Shown here piece after piece: positions 25,353 to 32,813 of a DNA stretch of 64,000 nt. The DNA is from Halorientalis sp. LT38 (GTDB taxonomy: Archaea; Halobacteriota; Halobacteria; Halobacteriales; Haloarculaceae). Under the pieces are notes generated by a model. The model saw only the letters and a list, made by a program, of their open reading frames with translations. It did no database searches and was not told where the DNA came from. A program made the translations under genes and the position numbers. The stretch is from contig NZ_JAYEZN010000001.1 of the NCBI RefSeq assembly GCF_037031225.1, positions 1,240,001-1,304,000 of the forward strand, read 5' to 3'. Within the stretch, counting starts at the first letter, position 1. Each line of letters starts with the position of its first letter.

Positions 25353-25655
25353 CGTTCTCCACCCCATCTCGGTGGGCCTGTTGCTTAGTTATCAACTCGC
25401 TTGAGCTACAGGACCGGGAGGAACCCCCTCCCGGTCGTTCTCGGCCCGCTCTAACCGGTGGTTCAACCGTTCGATGGTGGATCGACGTCGATCAAACCAC
25501 TCGTTCAACGATTCCGAGCCGGTCGCAAGTACGGCTAACGAGTCGTTGAACGGCGTGGAATCGGCCGTTTGCACAGCGAGGTGGCAATTATCTAACGGGG
25601 TATAGTTCGTGGGGTCGGTCGAGTCCGCACCGGTCACCGGGCGGGCGAATACACA
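25353..25655. promoter_or_regulatory. Intergenic control region upstream of the surface-protein cluster
   Basis: No convincing gene is seen in these 303 bases. It carries three GTTCAAC-type sites: GGTTCAACCG at about 25460-25469, CGTTCAACGA at 25502-25511, and its exact reverse complement TCGTTGAACG at 25543-25552. The last two extend to a 12-of-13 inverted match. They could bind one of the DUF7344 regulators. An AT-rich CAATTATCT near 25586-25594 may be the TATA box of the first surface gene. Confidence 0.45.
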
Positions 25656-26435
25656 ATGTCAGAGGAACACATCGGACTGTCCCGCCGGCGCCTGCTCGCC
25701 GGACTCGGCACCGTCGGCGTCGCGTCCGCGGGTGCGGGGCTGGGGACCAGTGCACTGTTCAGCGACGAGGAATCGTTCGAGGACAACACGATCACGGCCG
25801 GGACGCTCGACATGGAAGTGACGGCGACGGTCGAGGCGGCCAGCGAGTACTGGAGCGAGGCCGTCGACCTCAGCGCGACGGCGGACGGCGAGGCCGTCTC
25901 CGGCATCTCGATCGACGACGTCAAGCCCGGCGACTGGGGGATCATCTGCTTCGACATCTCCATCGCTGACAACCCGGGCTACGTCAACGTCAGCACGGCC
26001 GATCTCGTCTCCGAGGAGAACGGCTACACCGAGCCCGAACCGGAAGACGACAACGGCGAGGGCGAACTCGAGGAGAACATCGTCGCGGAGATCTACGGCG
26101 AGTTCGACGAGTCCGTCAGTTCCGAGGAACCCCGGGACTACCTGAGCGATCTGGACTCGACGACGCCCGCTGGCACGACCCTCGAAGAGGCGTTCTCGAC
26201 CTACGAGGGCGGCGTCACCCTCGGCGGCAGCGAGGACCCCACCGAAGTCGGCGACGGCGAGGACGCCGTCGAGTTCTGCCTGCTGCTCGAGATCCCCGAG
26301 ACGGTCGGCAACGAGATCCAGGGGGACTCGCTGACCTTCGATCTCCTGTTCGAGTCCGAGCAGGTCCGCAACAACGACGATCCCTTCGACAGCGGGACGC
26401 CGGACAGCACGCCGAGTGGCACGCCCGGTACCTGA
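25656..26435 (+). CDS. SipW-type signal-peptide surface protein 1 (TasA/CalY-like)
   Basis: A 259-residue secreted protein. The N-terminus has the haloarchaeal SipW-cognate signal pattern: LSRRRLLAGLGTVGVASAGAG, then SALFSDEESFEDNTITAGTLDMEV. Cleavage is expected near the ALFSD. The mature part is acidic and beta-rich with DVKPGDWGIICFDISIADNPGYVNV, and it ends in a block ETVGNEIQGDSLTFDLLFESEQVRNN shared with the next two genes. In bacteria, proteins of this type assemble into extracellular fibres; that role here is inference. A Thr/Pro-rich tail (SGTPDSTPSGTPGT) follows. Confidence 0.7.
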   Translation: MSEEHIGLSRRRLLAGLGTVGVASAGAGLGTSALFSDEESFEDNTITAGTLDMEVTATVEAASEYWSEAVDLSATADGEAVSGISIDDVKPGDWGIICFDISIADNPGYVNVSTADLVSEENGYTEPEPEDDNGEGELEENIVAEIYGEFDESVSSEEPRDYLSDLDSTTPAGTTLEEAFSTYEGGVTLGGSEDPTEVGDGEDAVEFCLLLEIPETVGNEIQGDSLTFDLLFESEQVRNNDDPFDSGTPDSTPSGTPGT

Positions 26436-26499
26436 TCAGGACAGCCCCGTCTCCGCCGCTCTCGGATCACCCACGTCGGCGCTCGTCGCCTCCCGCGAC

Positions 26500-26544
26500 G
26501 ACGGCGGTTCGACTCCGCCGGTGGGCCTCGCCCGGACCCCGGGC
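26500..26544 (+). promoter_or_regulatory. Duplicated leader element: T-arm-like hairpin plus second hairpin
   Basis: Arms GGCGG and CCGCC enclose TTCGACT, the exact geometry of a tRNA T-arm. It lies in a 26-base stretch (26500-26525) repeated without change at 27429-27454. A second hairpin follows, GCCCGG and CCGGGC around ACC (26530-26544), just before the ATG at 26552. It may control translation or processing between the cistrons. Confidence 0.6.
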
Positions 26545-26551
26545 ACAAACC

Positions 26552-27382
26552 ATGACACAGGACGACACCCGCGGCACGCGGCTCTCGCGCCGGTCGCTAC
26601 TGGCCGGTCTCGGGACCGTCGGCGTCGCCAGCGTCGGCGCCGGACTCGGGACGAGCGCGCTGTTCAGCGACGAGGAATCGTTCGACGACAACCAGCTCAC
26701 CGCCGGCGCGCTGAACATGCGCGTCAGCGTGGACAACGTGGTCCACAGCACCGATATCGTGCGTGACAACACGACGATCACGCCCAAGGACACAGCCGAC
26801 GGCCAGGCGGTGACCGTCTCGGTGGCCGACCTGAAGCCGGGCGACTGGCTCATCCTCGAGTGGAACGCCGAGGTCGTCGGCAACCCCGGCCACGTCCAGG
26901 TCACCTCCGTCGACGACGACTACGTGAACGCCGAGGGTGCCAATCCCGAATCGGAGACCGACACCGCCTCGCCCGGGGACCTGGGCGACGCCCTGCTCTC
27001 GACGGTCTGGGCGACCTACGACAATCTGGGTGACGACCGGCAGTACCTCGAAGGCCTCGATTCCACGACCGACAACGCGAACAGCGGCCTGGCCGCCTAC
27101 GAGGAGCCGACGGACCTCGACGGCACCACGCCCGGTGGCGCGCACTACACGACGATGAACGAGGCCCACGCCGTCTACGAGACGGGCGTCACCCTGCGGG
27201 ACGGCAACGGCGATCCGATGGCGGTCGAGACCAACGGCACCGGCAACGCGGCGTGGTTCTACCAGTGCCTCGAGCTACCCGTGGGTGTCGGCAACGAGAT
27301 CCAGGGCGACGAGCTGACGTTCACGATGCGGTTCGACGCCGAGCAGGTCCGCAACAACCCGACGCCGTTCGACGGGTCCTGA
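26552..27382 (+). CDS. SipW-type signal-peptide surface protein 2
   Basis: A 276-residue paralogue of the gene before it. It starts TRLSRRSLLAGLGTVGVASVGAG, followed by SALFSDEESFDDNQLTAGALNMRV, and shares LKPGDWLILEWNAEVVGNPGHVQV and the C-terminal GVGNEIQGDELTFTMRFDAEQVRNN. The middle part is unrelated in length and sequence, with a segment rich in Asn, Asp and Thr. It lies 116 bases downstream of gene 1, and its leader contains the duplicated hairpin unit. Signal type and operon place it as a secreted, probably fibre-forming or cell-surface protein. Confidence 0.7.
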   Translation: MTQDDTRGTRLSRRSLLAGLGTVGVASVGAGLGTSALFSDEESFDDNQLTAGALNMRVSVDNVVHSTDIVRDNTTITPKDTADGQAVTVSVADLKPGDWLILEWNAEVVGNPGHVQVTSVDDDYVNAEGANPESETDTASPGDLGDALLSTVWATYDNLGDDRQYLEGLDSTTDNANSGLAAYEEPTDLDGTTPGGAHYTTMNEAHAVYETGVTLRDGNGDPMAVETNGTGNAAWFYQCLELPVGVGNEIQGDELTFTMRFDAEQVRNNPTPFDGS

Positions 27383-27428
27383 GGTGCGACGCCCACGCTG
27401 GCACCTCGACCGCGCACACGCGGTCGCG

Positions 27429-27468
27429 GACGGCGGTTCGACTCCGCCGGTGGGTTTCCCCGCGAGGG
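27429..27468 (+). promoter_or_regulatory. Second copy of the T-arm-like leader element
   Basis: The same 26 bases as at 26500-26525 occur here, followed by CCCC GCGA GGGG, a hairpin with a GNRA-type tetraloop, a few bases before the ATG at 27476. The hairpin sequences after the shared 26 bases differ between the copies while the hairpin itself is kept, which suggests that structure is selected. Confidence 0.6.
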
Positions 27469-27475
27469 GGTACAC

Positions 27476-28942
27476 ATGACCGACGACAACATTCAGCTTT
27501 CGCGGCGACGCGTCCTGGCCGGCCTCGGTACGGCGGGCCTCGCCAGCGCCGGTGCCGGCCTCGGCACGAGCGCGCTGTTCAGCGACACGGAATCGTTCGA
27601 GAACAACACCCTGACCGCCGGCACGCTCGACCTGAAGGTCGACTGGCAGCAGATCTACGCCGGCCCGACCGAACAGCCGGAGTTCGTCAACGCCCACCCC
27701 GACCACGACGGCGACGGCGAGCAGTCCCTGCAGGTTCAGGACGGCGTGGTGCGCTACAGCGACGAGAGCCGCAACATCGTCGACCACCTCACCTGCCAGA
27801 ACCTCAGCGGCGACTACGAGGAGAACTTCGGCGACCAGGCGAACCTGGTGTCGCTCTCGGACGTCAAGCCCGGTGACGAGGGCGAGATCACGTTCAGCCT
27901 CCACCTCTGTGACAACCCCGGCTACATCTGGCTCACGGCCGACGACTTCAGCCAGTCCGGCGGCGCGACCACGGAGCCGGAGGAGGCCGAACTCGACGAC
28001 GGTGCGACGGACGACGGCGAACTCGCCGAGAACACCTTCGTCGAGATCTGGTACGACGAGGACTGCGACAACCAGCTCGACCGCAGCAGCGAGGAGGAGG
28101 GCCAGGAACTGGAGGTCGCCCTCGTCAGCGACGTCTCCGGTTCGATGACCGACTCGATCGGCGACCTGCAAGTGGCAGCGACGAACTTCGTCGACCAGCT
28201 CGCCGCGCCCGACGAGGCGGCCGCCGTCTCGTTCGCGAGTAGCGCGAGCGTCGACCAGCCGCTGACCACCGACTACCAGGCGGTCAAAGACGAGATCAAC
28301 AACTACACGGCGAACGGCTCGACGAACATGGACGGCGGAATCGACGAAGCCGCCGACGAGTTGCTGAACGGGACCAACGCGACCGCGGGCGCGAACAAGG
28401 TCATGATCGTCCTCGGCGACGGCACGCCGGACTCCGAGTCAGCGACCGCGGCGGCCGCCACCGCGGCGAAGGACGACGGCATCCGCGTGTTCACCATCGC
28501 CCTCGGCAGCAACGTCAACCAGACGTTCATGGAGAGCATCGCCTCGAGTCCGGACGACGCCTACGTCGCCCCGAGCGCTTCGGACCTGCAGAGCATCTAC
28601 GCGGACATCGCCCAGGTCGTGACCTCGGGCGAGCAGGTCATCCTCGGCGTGGGCGACGGCGAACACGACTCGCCCGTCACGCTCGCCGAAGCGATGTCCA
28701 TCATCGAGAACAACGACGGGATGGTGCCCCTCGACGGCACCGGCGAGATGGGCTACGGGGCAGGCGACACCGCAGAGGAGCGCGACTGCTTCGCGGCCCA
28801 GACCAGCCACTGCATCGGCGTGCGCTGGTGGGTCCCGCTCGAGGTCGGCAACGAGATCCAGGGCGACGAAGTGAGCTTCGACCTCGGCTTCTACACCGAG
28901 CAGTGCCGCAACAACGACGGCGCCCGCTCGGTCCAGAGCTGA
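27476..28942 (+). CDS. SipW-type surface protein 3 with inserted von Willebrand A domain
   Basis: A 488-residue secreted protein. Residues 1-50 carry the SipW-type signal (LSRRRVLAGLGTAGLASAGAG ... ALFSDTESFENNTLTAGTLDLKV). Residues 50-205 are the same fibre-type fold as its neighbours (DVKPGDEGEITFSLHLCDNPGYIWL, EIWYDEDCDNQLD). A vWA domain occupies about 211-380 with a complete MIDAS: DVSGSM near 219, NGSTNMDGGI near 280 and LGDGTPDS near 313. The original fold then resumes and ends EVGNEIQGDEVSFDLGFYTEQCRNN. The vWA is therefore an insertion into a loop, not a fusion at an end. Metal-dependent adhesion is the likely role. Confidence 0.75.
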   Translation: MTDDNIQLSRRRVLAGLGTAGLASAGAGLGTSALFSDTESFENNTLTAGTLDLKVDWQQIYAGPTEQPEFVNAHPDHDGDGEQSLQVQDGVVRYSDESRNIVDHLTCQNLSGDYEENFGDQANLVSLSDVKPGDEGEITFSLHLCDNPGYIWLTADDFSQSGGATTEPEEAELDDGATDDGELAENTFVEIWYDEDCDNQLDRSSEEEGQELEVALVSDVSGSMTDSIGDLQVAATNFVDQLAAPDEAAAVSFASSASVDQPLTTDYQAVKDEINNYTANGSTNMDGGIDEAADELLNGTNATAGANKVMIVLGDGTPDSESATAAAATAAKDDGIRVFTIALGSNVNQTFMESIASSPDDAYVAPSASDLQSIYADIAQVVTSGEQVILGVGDGEHDSPVTLAEAMSIIENNDGMVPLDGTGEMGYGAGDTAEERDCFAAQTSHCIGVRWWVPLEVGNEIQGDEVSFDLGFYTEQCRNNDGARSVQS

Positions 28943-28963
28943 ACCACCACGAGCGACGCACTC

Positions 28964-28968
28964 GTTTT
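28964..28968 (+). terminator. T-tract after the vWA surface gene
   Basis: A short TTTTT run lies 22 bases after the stop. Archaeal termination uses such tracts, but the run is short and transcription probably continues in part. Confidence 0.3.
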
Positions 28969-29138
28969 TCGCGATCCCGCTCCGATCGGCACGTAGGGCA
29001 CCGAGTCCAGCGATTCGGCGCGCGTTTTCCACCCACCCGTTTCGCCGCGAATCCGGTTTAACCTCGCGCTAAACCGGCTCAAACGAGGGAATAGATATGA
29101 TCGAACCGTCCTGAATATCGGTCGAGTAACAGGTGGCT

Positions 29139-30137
29139 ATGGGGAACGATTCGATCTCACGCAGACAGGTGCTCCGCGCGGTCGCGGGGGCGGGGGTGCT
29201 GGGGGCCGGGGTCGGCGGGACGGCCGGGATGCTGACCGACGGCGAGTCCGTCGACGGCGTCTCGGTCGCCGCCGGCAGCCTGGACCTCGAGACCTGCTGG
29301 ACCCACGACGACTGCGACCGACCGCTGTCCATCGTGGTCGGCCCCGACGCCGGCTCGACCGGCTCGGAGACGGTCGAGTACCGACTCCCCGAGTACACCA
29401 ATCCCGCCTATCTCCACGTCCGCACGACCTGTCCGCCCGAGGCCTGCGGGCTCGCCGACCGACTCGAACTCACCGTCTCGGACGGACCCTGCGGCCGCGC
29501 CGGCCGGACGCTCGAACGCGGCCGACTCTGTGACGTCCTCTCGGCGCTCCGCGCCGGGACGGCGCTGGCCGATGGCCGTGCAGTGGACGCCGGCGAGACG
29601 CGCTGTCTGGACCTCGAATGGTCGCTCGAGGAATCCCTCGAGGAGGACGCGAGCGTGGAGATCGGCGTCGAGTTCCACGCCACACAGGCGCGCAACGTGG
29701 CGAACGCCGCCGCGGTGGCGCCCTGGGAGGGGGCGACCTGCGCCGTCGACTGCGCGGAGACGAGCGACTGCGACGACCCGCCGACCGGGCGCGATATCAG
29801 CTGGGTCGGATTCTGCGCCGAGTCAGGCACGACCATCCGGGACGAGGATCTCGACTTCGAGGTCGACGGCGACACGCTGACCCTCCAGACGGCCCCCGAC
29901 TCGCTGGCTACGGTCCTGCTGAAACACGGCCCCGCGCTCGACGTCTTCCGCGACGCTGGTCCGGGCACGTTCGTCACCGGAGGGGGCGACGACACGTACG
30001 AGCAGCAGGGGTCCGCATTCCCCGATAGCGAGACGGATCCGCCCCGCTCGAATCCGAGGCCCTGTCCCGGGCGTTCCGGCCTGAAGTACGAGGGGGACTT
30101 CGAGACGCCGAGCGACGGGGGTGATCGCGATGCCTGA
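29139..30137 (+). CDS. Cys-rich SipW-type surface protein 4
   Basis: A 332-residue protein. ISRRQVLRAVAGAGVLGAGVGGTAGMLTDGESVDGVSVAAGSLDLE is a variant of the SipW-type signal: the FSD is replaced by LTD and the spacing is kept. The mature part is unusually rich in cysteine, with pairs such as CWTHDDCD, CPPEACG, CAVDCAETSDCDD and CPGRS, which suggests disulfide cross-links outside the cell. A separate C-terminal beta unit (ISWVGFCAESGTTIRDEDLDFEVDGDTLTL) follows. The ATG at 29139 is preferred to a GTG six bases earlier. It overlaps the signal peptidase gene, so its expression is coupled to it. Confidence 0.65.
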   Translation: MGNDSISRRQVLRAVAGAGVLGAGVGGTAGMLTDGESVDGVSVAAGSLDLETCWTHDDCDRPLSIVVGPDAGSTGSETVEYRLPEYTNPAYLHVRTTCPPEACGLADRLELTVSDGPCGRAGRTLERGRLCDVLSALRAGTALADGRAVDAGETRCLDLEWSLEESLEEDASVEIGVEFHATQARNVANAAAVAPWEGATCAVDCAETSDCDDPPTGRDISWVGFCAESGTTIRDEDLDFEVDGDTLTLQTAPDSLATVLLKHGPALDVFRDAGPGTFVTGGGDDTYEQQGSAFPDSETDPPRSNPRPCPGRSGLKYEGDFETPSDGGDRDA

Positions 30138-31539
30138 GGCGCCCGAGCAACGAGACGAACTGGAGCCACGGGAAGATGTGGAATCGCAGGACGAAACGGT
30201 ATCAGTCGACCGGGCGCGGGCCCGGTTCGCCGACTGGTCGCCCGCCGAGACCGTCTCGGCGTGGACCGCACGGGACGTCCTGCGCGTCCTCGCGGTCGTC
30301 GTGTTCGTCGCCCTGGTCGCGCCGTTCGTGGTGTTCGCGATCCCGCAACTGGCCGGCGCCCAGCACAGTTTCGTCGTGCTCAGCGGGAGCATGGAGCCGA
30401 CCATCGAGACCGGCTCGGTGATCCTGGTCGCGGAGACCGCCCCCGAATCCATCGAGAGCGGCGACGTGATCACCTTCGGCGGCAGCGCGAGCGCGCCCCC
30501 GACGACCCACCGGGTGATCGAAGTCCAGGAGACCGGCGACGGCCGTGAGTTCGTCACCAAGGGGGACAACAACGAGAACGCGGACCGCGGGACCGTCCAG
30601 GCCGCCGATCTCGTCGGCAGGGTGCCGTCCGTCGACGTGCCCGGCGTCGGGCCGATCCTCTTCTCGATCCCGCTCGTGGGTCACTTCATCACCTTCGGCG
30701 GGACGAAACTCGGAATGCTCCTGCTGGTGATCGTCCCATTCGGGCTGCTGGCGGTCGACAGCGCGATCCGGACCGTTCGGTCCGCGGATGCCGGCCGCGC
30801 CGACGGCGGATCGCCCGCGGACCCCCACACCGACCGTGCGGTCGACGACTGGGGCGAGGGACCGCCGTCCGACGGCGACGGCGCCCCGCCCGACCCCTCC
30901 GGCCCCTCGAACGCCTCCGCGTCATCCGATGACGGCGGCCTGACGGTCAGCTCCCTGACGCTCCTGGTGGCCGCGGTGGGGCTTGGCGCCGCCGGCCTCC
31001 TGGCGGGCTGGGTCGGCCTCCGCAACGAGTCGGTCGCCGCAACGACCGTGGGGACCGGCCTGTTCACCGCGGGGCTACTGGCCGGGCTCGTCCTGTACGC
31101 CGACCGCCGTCTCGACGACGGGGAGGACCGGGGGGCGACGCGAGCGCCGGCACCGATCGCCGTCGGACGGGTGCCCGATCGGCTGCGGACGTGGCCGGTG
31201 CTCGAGGTCGACTCGGCGGCGTCGCTCAGAGAGTCGAGCGCGGCCGACGGCTCGGTCGTCGTCCGCGACCCCGACGCCGATCGCCTGTTCCTCTTCCGGG
31301 ACGGCGTGGCCTACACGCCCTGCACCGACGGGACCGGCGACCGCGAGACCGTCGTCGACTACCTCCCGGACCACCTCACCGACGACGGTTCTCCGGACGG
31401 TGACGACGCGGACGGCACCGCCGAGCCGGACTGGAACGAGATCACGGGCCCGCGAGAGGGCGGCGAGGTCGCCGCCTCGAAGCCGCCCGAGACACACGAT
31501 CACGCCCGCAACGGCAACGGAGGCACGGATGACGAGTAG
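30130..31539 (+). CDS. SipW-like signal peptidase I with long C-terminal extension
   Basis: An S26 family protease of about 469 residues. After one N-terminal membrane helix, VVLSGSMEPTI carries the catalytic Ser87 and TTHRVIEV carries His127 in the position where bacterial enzymes have Lys; Ser/His is the archaeal, ER and SipW type. A second helix lies at about 185-210. The rest (about 215-469) is an extension with two further helices, an acidic linker and a soluble domain not needed for catalysis. Its place beside four SipW-type substrates suggests it is their dedicated processing enzyme. It overlaps the gene upstream by eight bases and the one downstream by eleven. Confidence 0.8.
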   Translation: MPEAPEQRDELEPREDVESQDETVSVDRARARFADWSPAETVSAWTARDVLRVLAVVVFVALVAPFVVFAIPQLAGAQHSFVVLSGSMEPTIETGSVILVAETAPESIESGDVITFGGSASAPPTTHRVIEVQETGDGREFVTKGDNNENADRGTVQAADLVGRVPSVDVPGVGPILFSIPLVGHFITFGGTKLGMLLLVIVPFGLLAVDSAIRTVRSADAGRADGGSPADPHTDRAVDDWGEGPPSDGDGAPPDPSGPSNASASSDDGGLTVSSLTLLVAAVGLGAAGLLAGWVGLRNESVAATTVGTGLFTAGLLAGLVLYADRRLDDGEDRGATRAPAPIAVGRVPDRLRTWPVLEVDSAASLRESSAADGSVVVRDPDADRLFLFRDGVAYTPCTDGTGDRETVVDYLPDHLTDDGSPDGDDADGTAEPDWNEITGPREGGEVAASKPPETHDHARNGNGGTDDE

Positions 31540-32758
31540 CCAGCCCCTCCCGCTGCGGACCGTGCTGACGCTCGGGCTGGCGGTCGCACTCGTGTTCGCC
31601 GGCAGCGGCGTGCTCGCGTTCGCCATCGCGAACCCCGAGGGAACCGGCGCGTTCCTCACCGACGGCGAGAACCTGACGGTCAGTTTCAGCGGGACCGCAC
31701 CCGTCGACGGGCTGTCGCTGGGCAATGTGACCGCTTCGAACGCCACCGACGGGAACGCCTCCAGCCCGGACGGCCTCGGGGTGGCCCAGCACGGGGGCGC
31801 CGCCGACAGTTCCGAGAAGAACGATTCGAACGGCAGTAACTCGGCAGACACCGGGTCGATCGGCAACACCTCGGACGCGACCGACGCCGCGAACGGCACG
31901 GACGCGGAGCCCGACGACGACGGTAACCAGACCGACGACGCTCCGTCCGGGGACGGCGAGGAGGCGTCGAAGCCGGTCGGCCTGCCACGGGCGGTAATCG
32001 GGGACAGCGATGGATCCGAGACGACGCCGACCACTGACTCGCCGGACGATGCCGAGGGCGCAGACGGTGACCAGGCGACCGACTCCGACGACGGACAAGA
32101 TGATGCCCACGAAGGCAGTAACGACGAACCCGTCGACGATGGCGAGACGGCGAGTGACGAGGGAGACACGACGCCCGACGACGGGACCACCGATTCCGAC
32201 ACCGGGTCGACCGAGACCGACAGATCCGGTGACGCGGACGGCAGCGAGACGGCCGATGGAGCCGACGACGGCGGTGACGACACCGACTCCACGGACATTG
32301 GCGACGACACTGGCACGACCGCCGACGATTCGACCACTGACGGAACCACCACTGACAGTACAACCGACGATTCCACCACTGACGATAGCACTTCTTCTGG
32401 CGACACCAGCTCGGACGATTCCACCACTGACGATAGCACTTCTTCTGGCGACACCAGCTCGGACGATTCCACCACTGACGATAGCACTTCTTCTGGCGAC
32501 ACCAGCTCGGACGATTCCACCACCGACGGCAGCACAGACGATTCCACCACCGACGGCAGCACAGACGATTCCACCACCGACGGCAGCACAGACGATTCCA
32601 CCACCGACGGCAGCACAGACGATTCCACCACTGAGGATAGCTCTTCTTCTGGCGACACCACCTCGAACGGCAGCACCACAGATGGGACGACTGACGACAC
32701 CACCACTGACGGCAGCAAAGACGACAGCACCTCGGGCACCGATACCGACGACGGCTAG
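31529..32758 (+). CDS. Acidic Ser/Thr/Asp-rich repeat surface protein
   Basis: A 409-residue secreted protein. One hydrophobic N-terminal segment (VLTLGLAVALVFAGSGVLAFAIA) is followed by EGTGAFLTDGENLTVSF, a further SipW-like cleavage context. The rest is low-complexity, built of D, S, T and G, with several N-x-S/T sequons (NAT, NAS, NGS, NGT), so it is probably heavily glycosylated. The C-terminal half holds tandem repeats of two sizes. No lipobox, transmembrane C-terminus or PGF-CTERM motif is visible, so it may be released or held by ionic contacts. It overlaps the signal peptidase gene and is the last gene of the cluster. Confidence 0.65.
   Translation: MTSSQPLPLRTVLTLGLAVALVFAGSGVLAFAIANPEGTGAFLTDGENLTVSFSGTAPVDGLSLGNVTASNATDGNASSPDGLGVAQHGGAADSSEKNDSNGSNSADTGSIGNTSDATDAANGTDAEPDDDGNQTDDAPSGDGEEASKPVGLPRAVIGDSDGSETTPTTDSPDDAEGADGDQATDSDDGQDDAHEGSNDEPVDDGETASDEGDTTPDDGTTDSDTGSTETDRSGDADGSETADGADDGGDDTDSTDIGDDTGTTADDSTTDGTTTDSTTDDSTTDDSTSSGDTSSDDSTTDDSTSSGDTSSDDSTTDDSTSSGDTSSDDSTTDGSTDDSTTDGSTDDSTTDGSTDDSTTDGSTDDSTTEDSSSSGDTTSNGSTTDGTTDDTTTDGSKDDSTSGTDTDDG
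32366..32509 (+). repeat. Three perfect 48-base tandem repeats
   Basis: Units begin at 32366, 32414 and 32462 with GACGATTCCACCACTGACG and encode a 16-residue D/S/T/G peptide each. The length is a multiple of three, so copy number can change without breaking the frame. The near identity of the copies suggests recent expansion. Confidence 0.85.
32510..32617 (+). repeat. Four 27-base tandem repeats nested after the 48-base set
   Basis: Units begin at 32510, 32537, 32564 and 32591, each starting GACGATTCCACCACCGACGG. The first 12 bases are the same as in the 48-base unit, so the shorter unit probably arose by internal deletion or a new slippage register. All are in frame. Confidence 0.85.
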
Positions 32759-32813
32759 CCGGCGCGATCACGGGGACGGCAGAGGGGCATGACGCAGGCG
32801 GTCGCCACCGTTT

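Noticed and set aside
25392-25637. Minus-strand frame of 81 codons in the regulator/surface-gene gap
   Set aside because: It lies across the inverted repeats and promoter zone, lacks family resemblance and would start inside the leader of the first surface gene.
32366-32617. Repeats resembling a CRISPR array
   Set aside because: There are no unique spacers; the units are contiguous, in frame and coding, so they are protein repeats.
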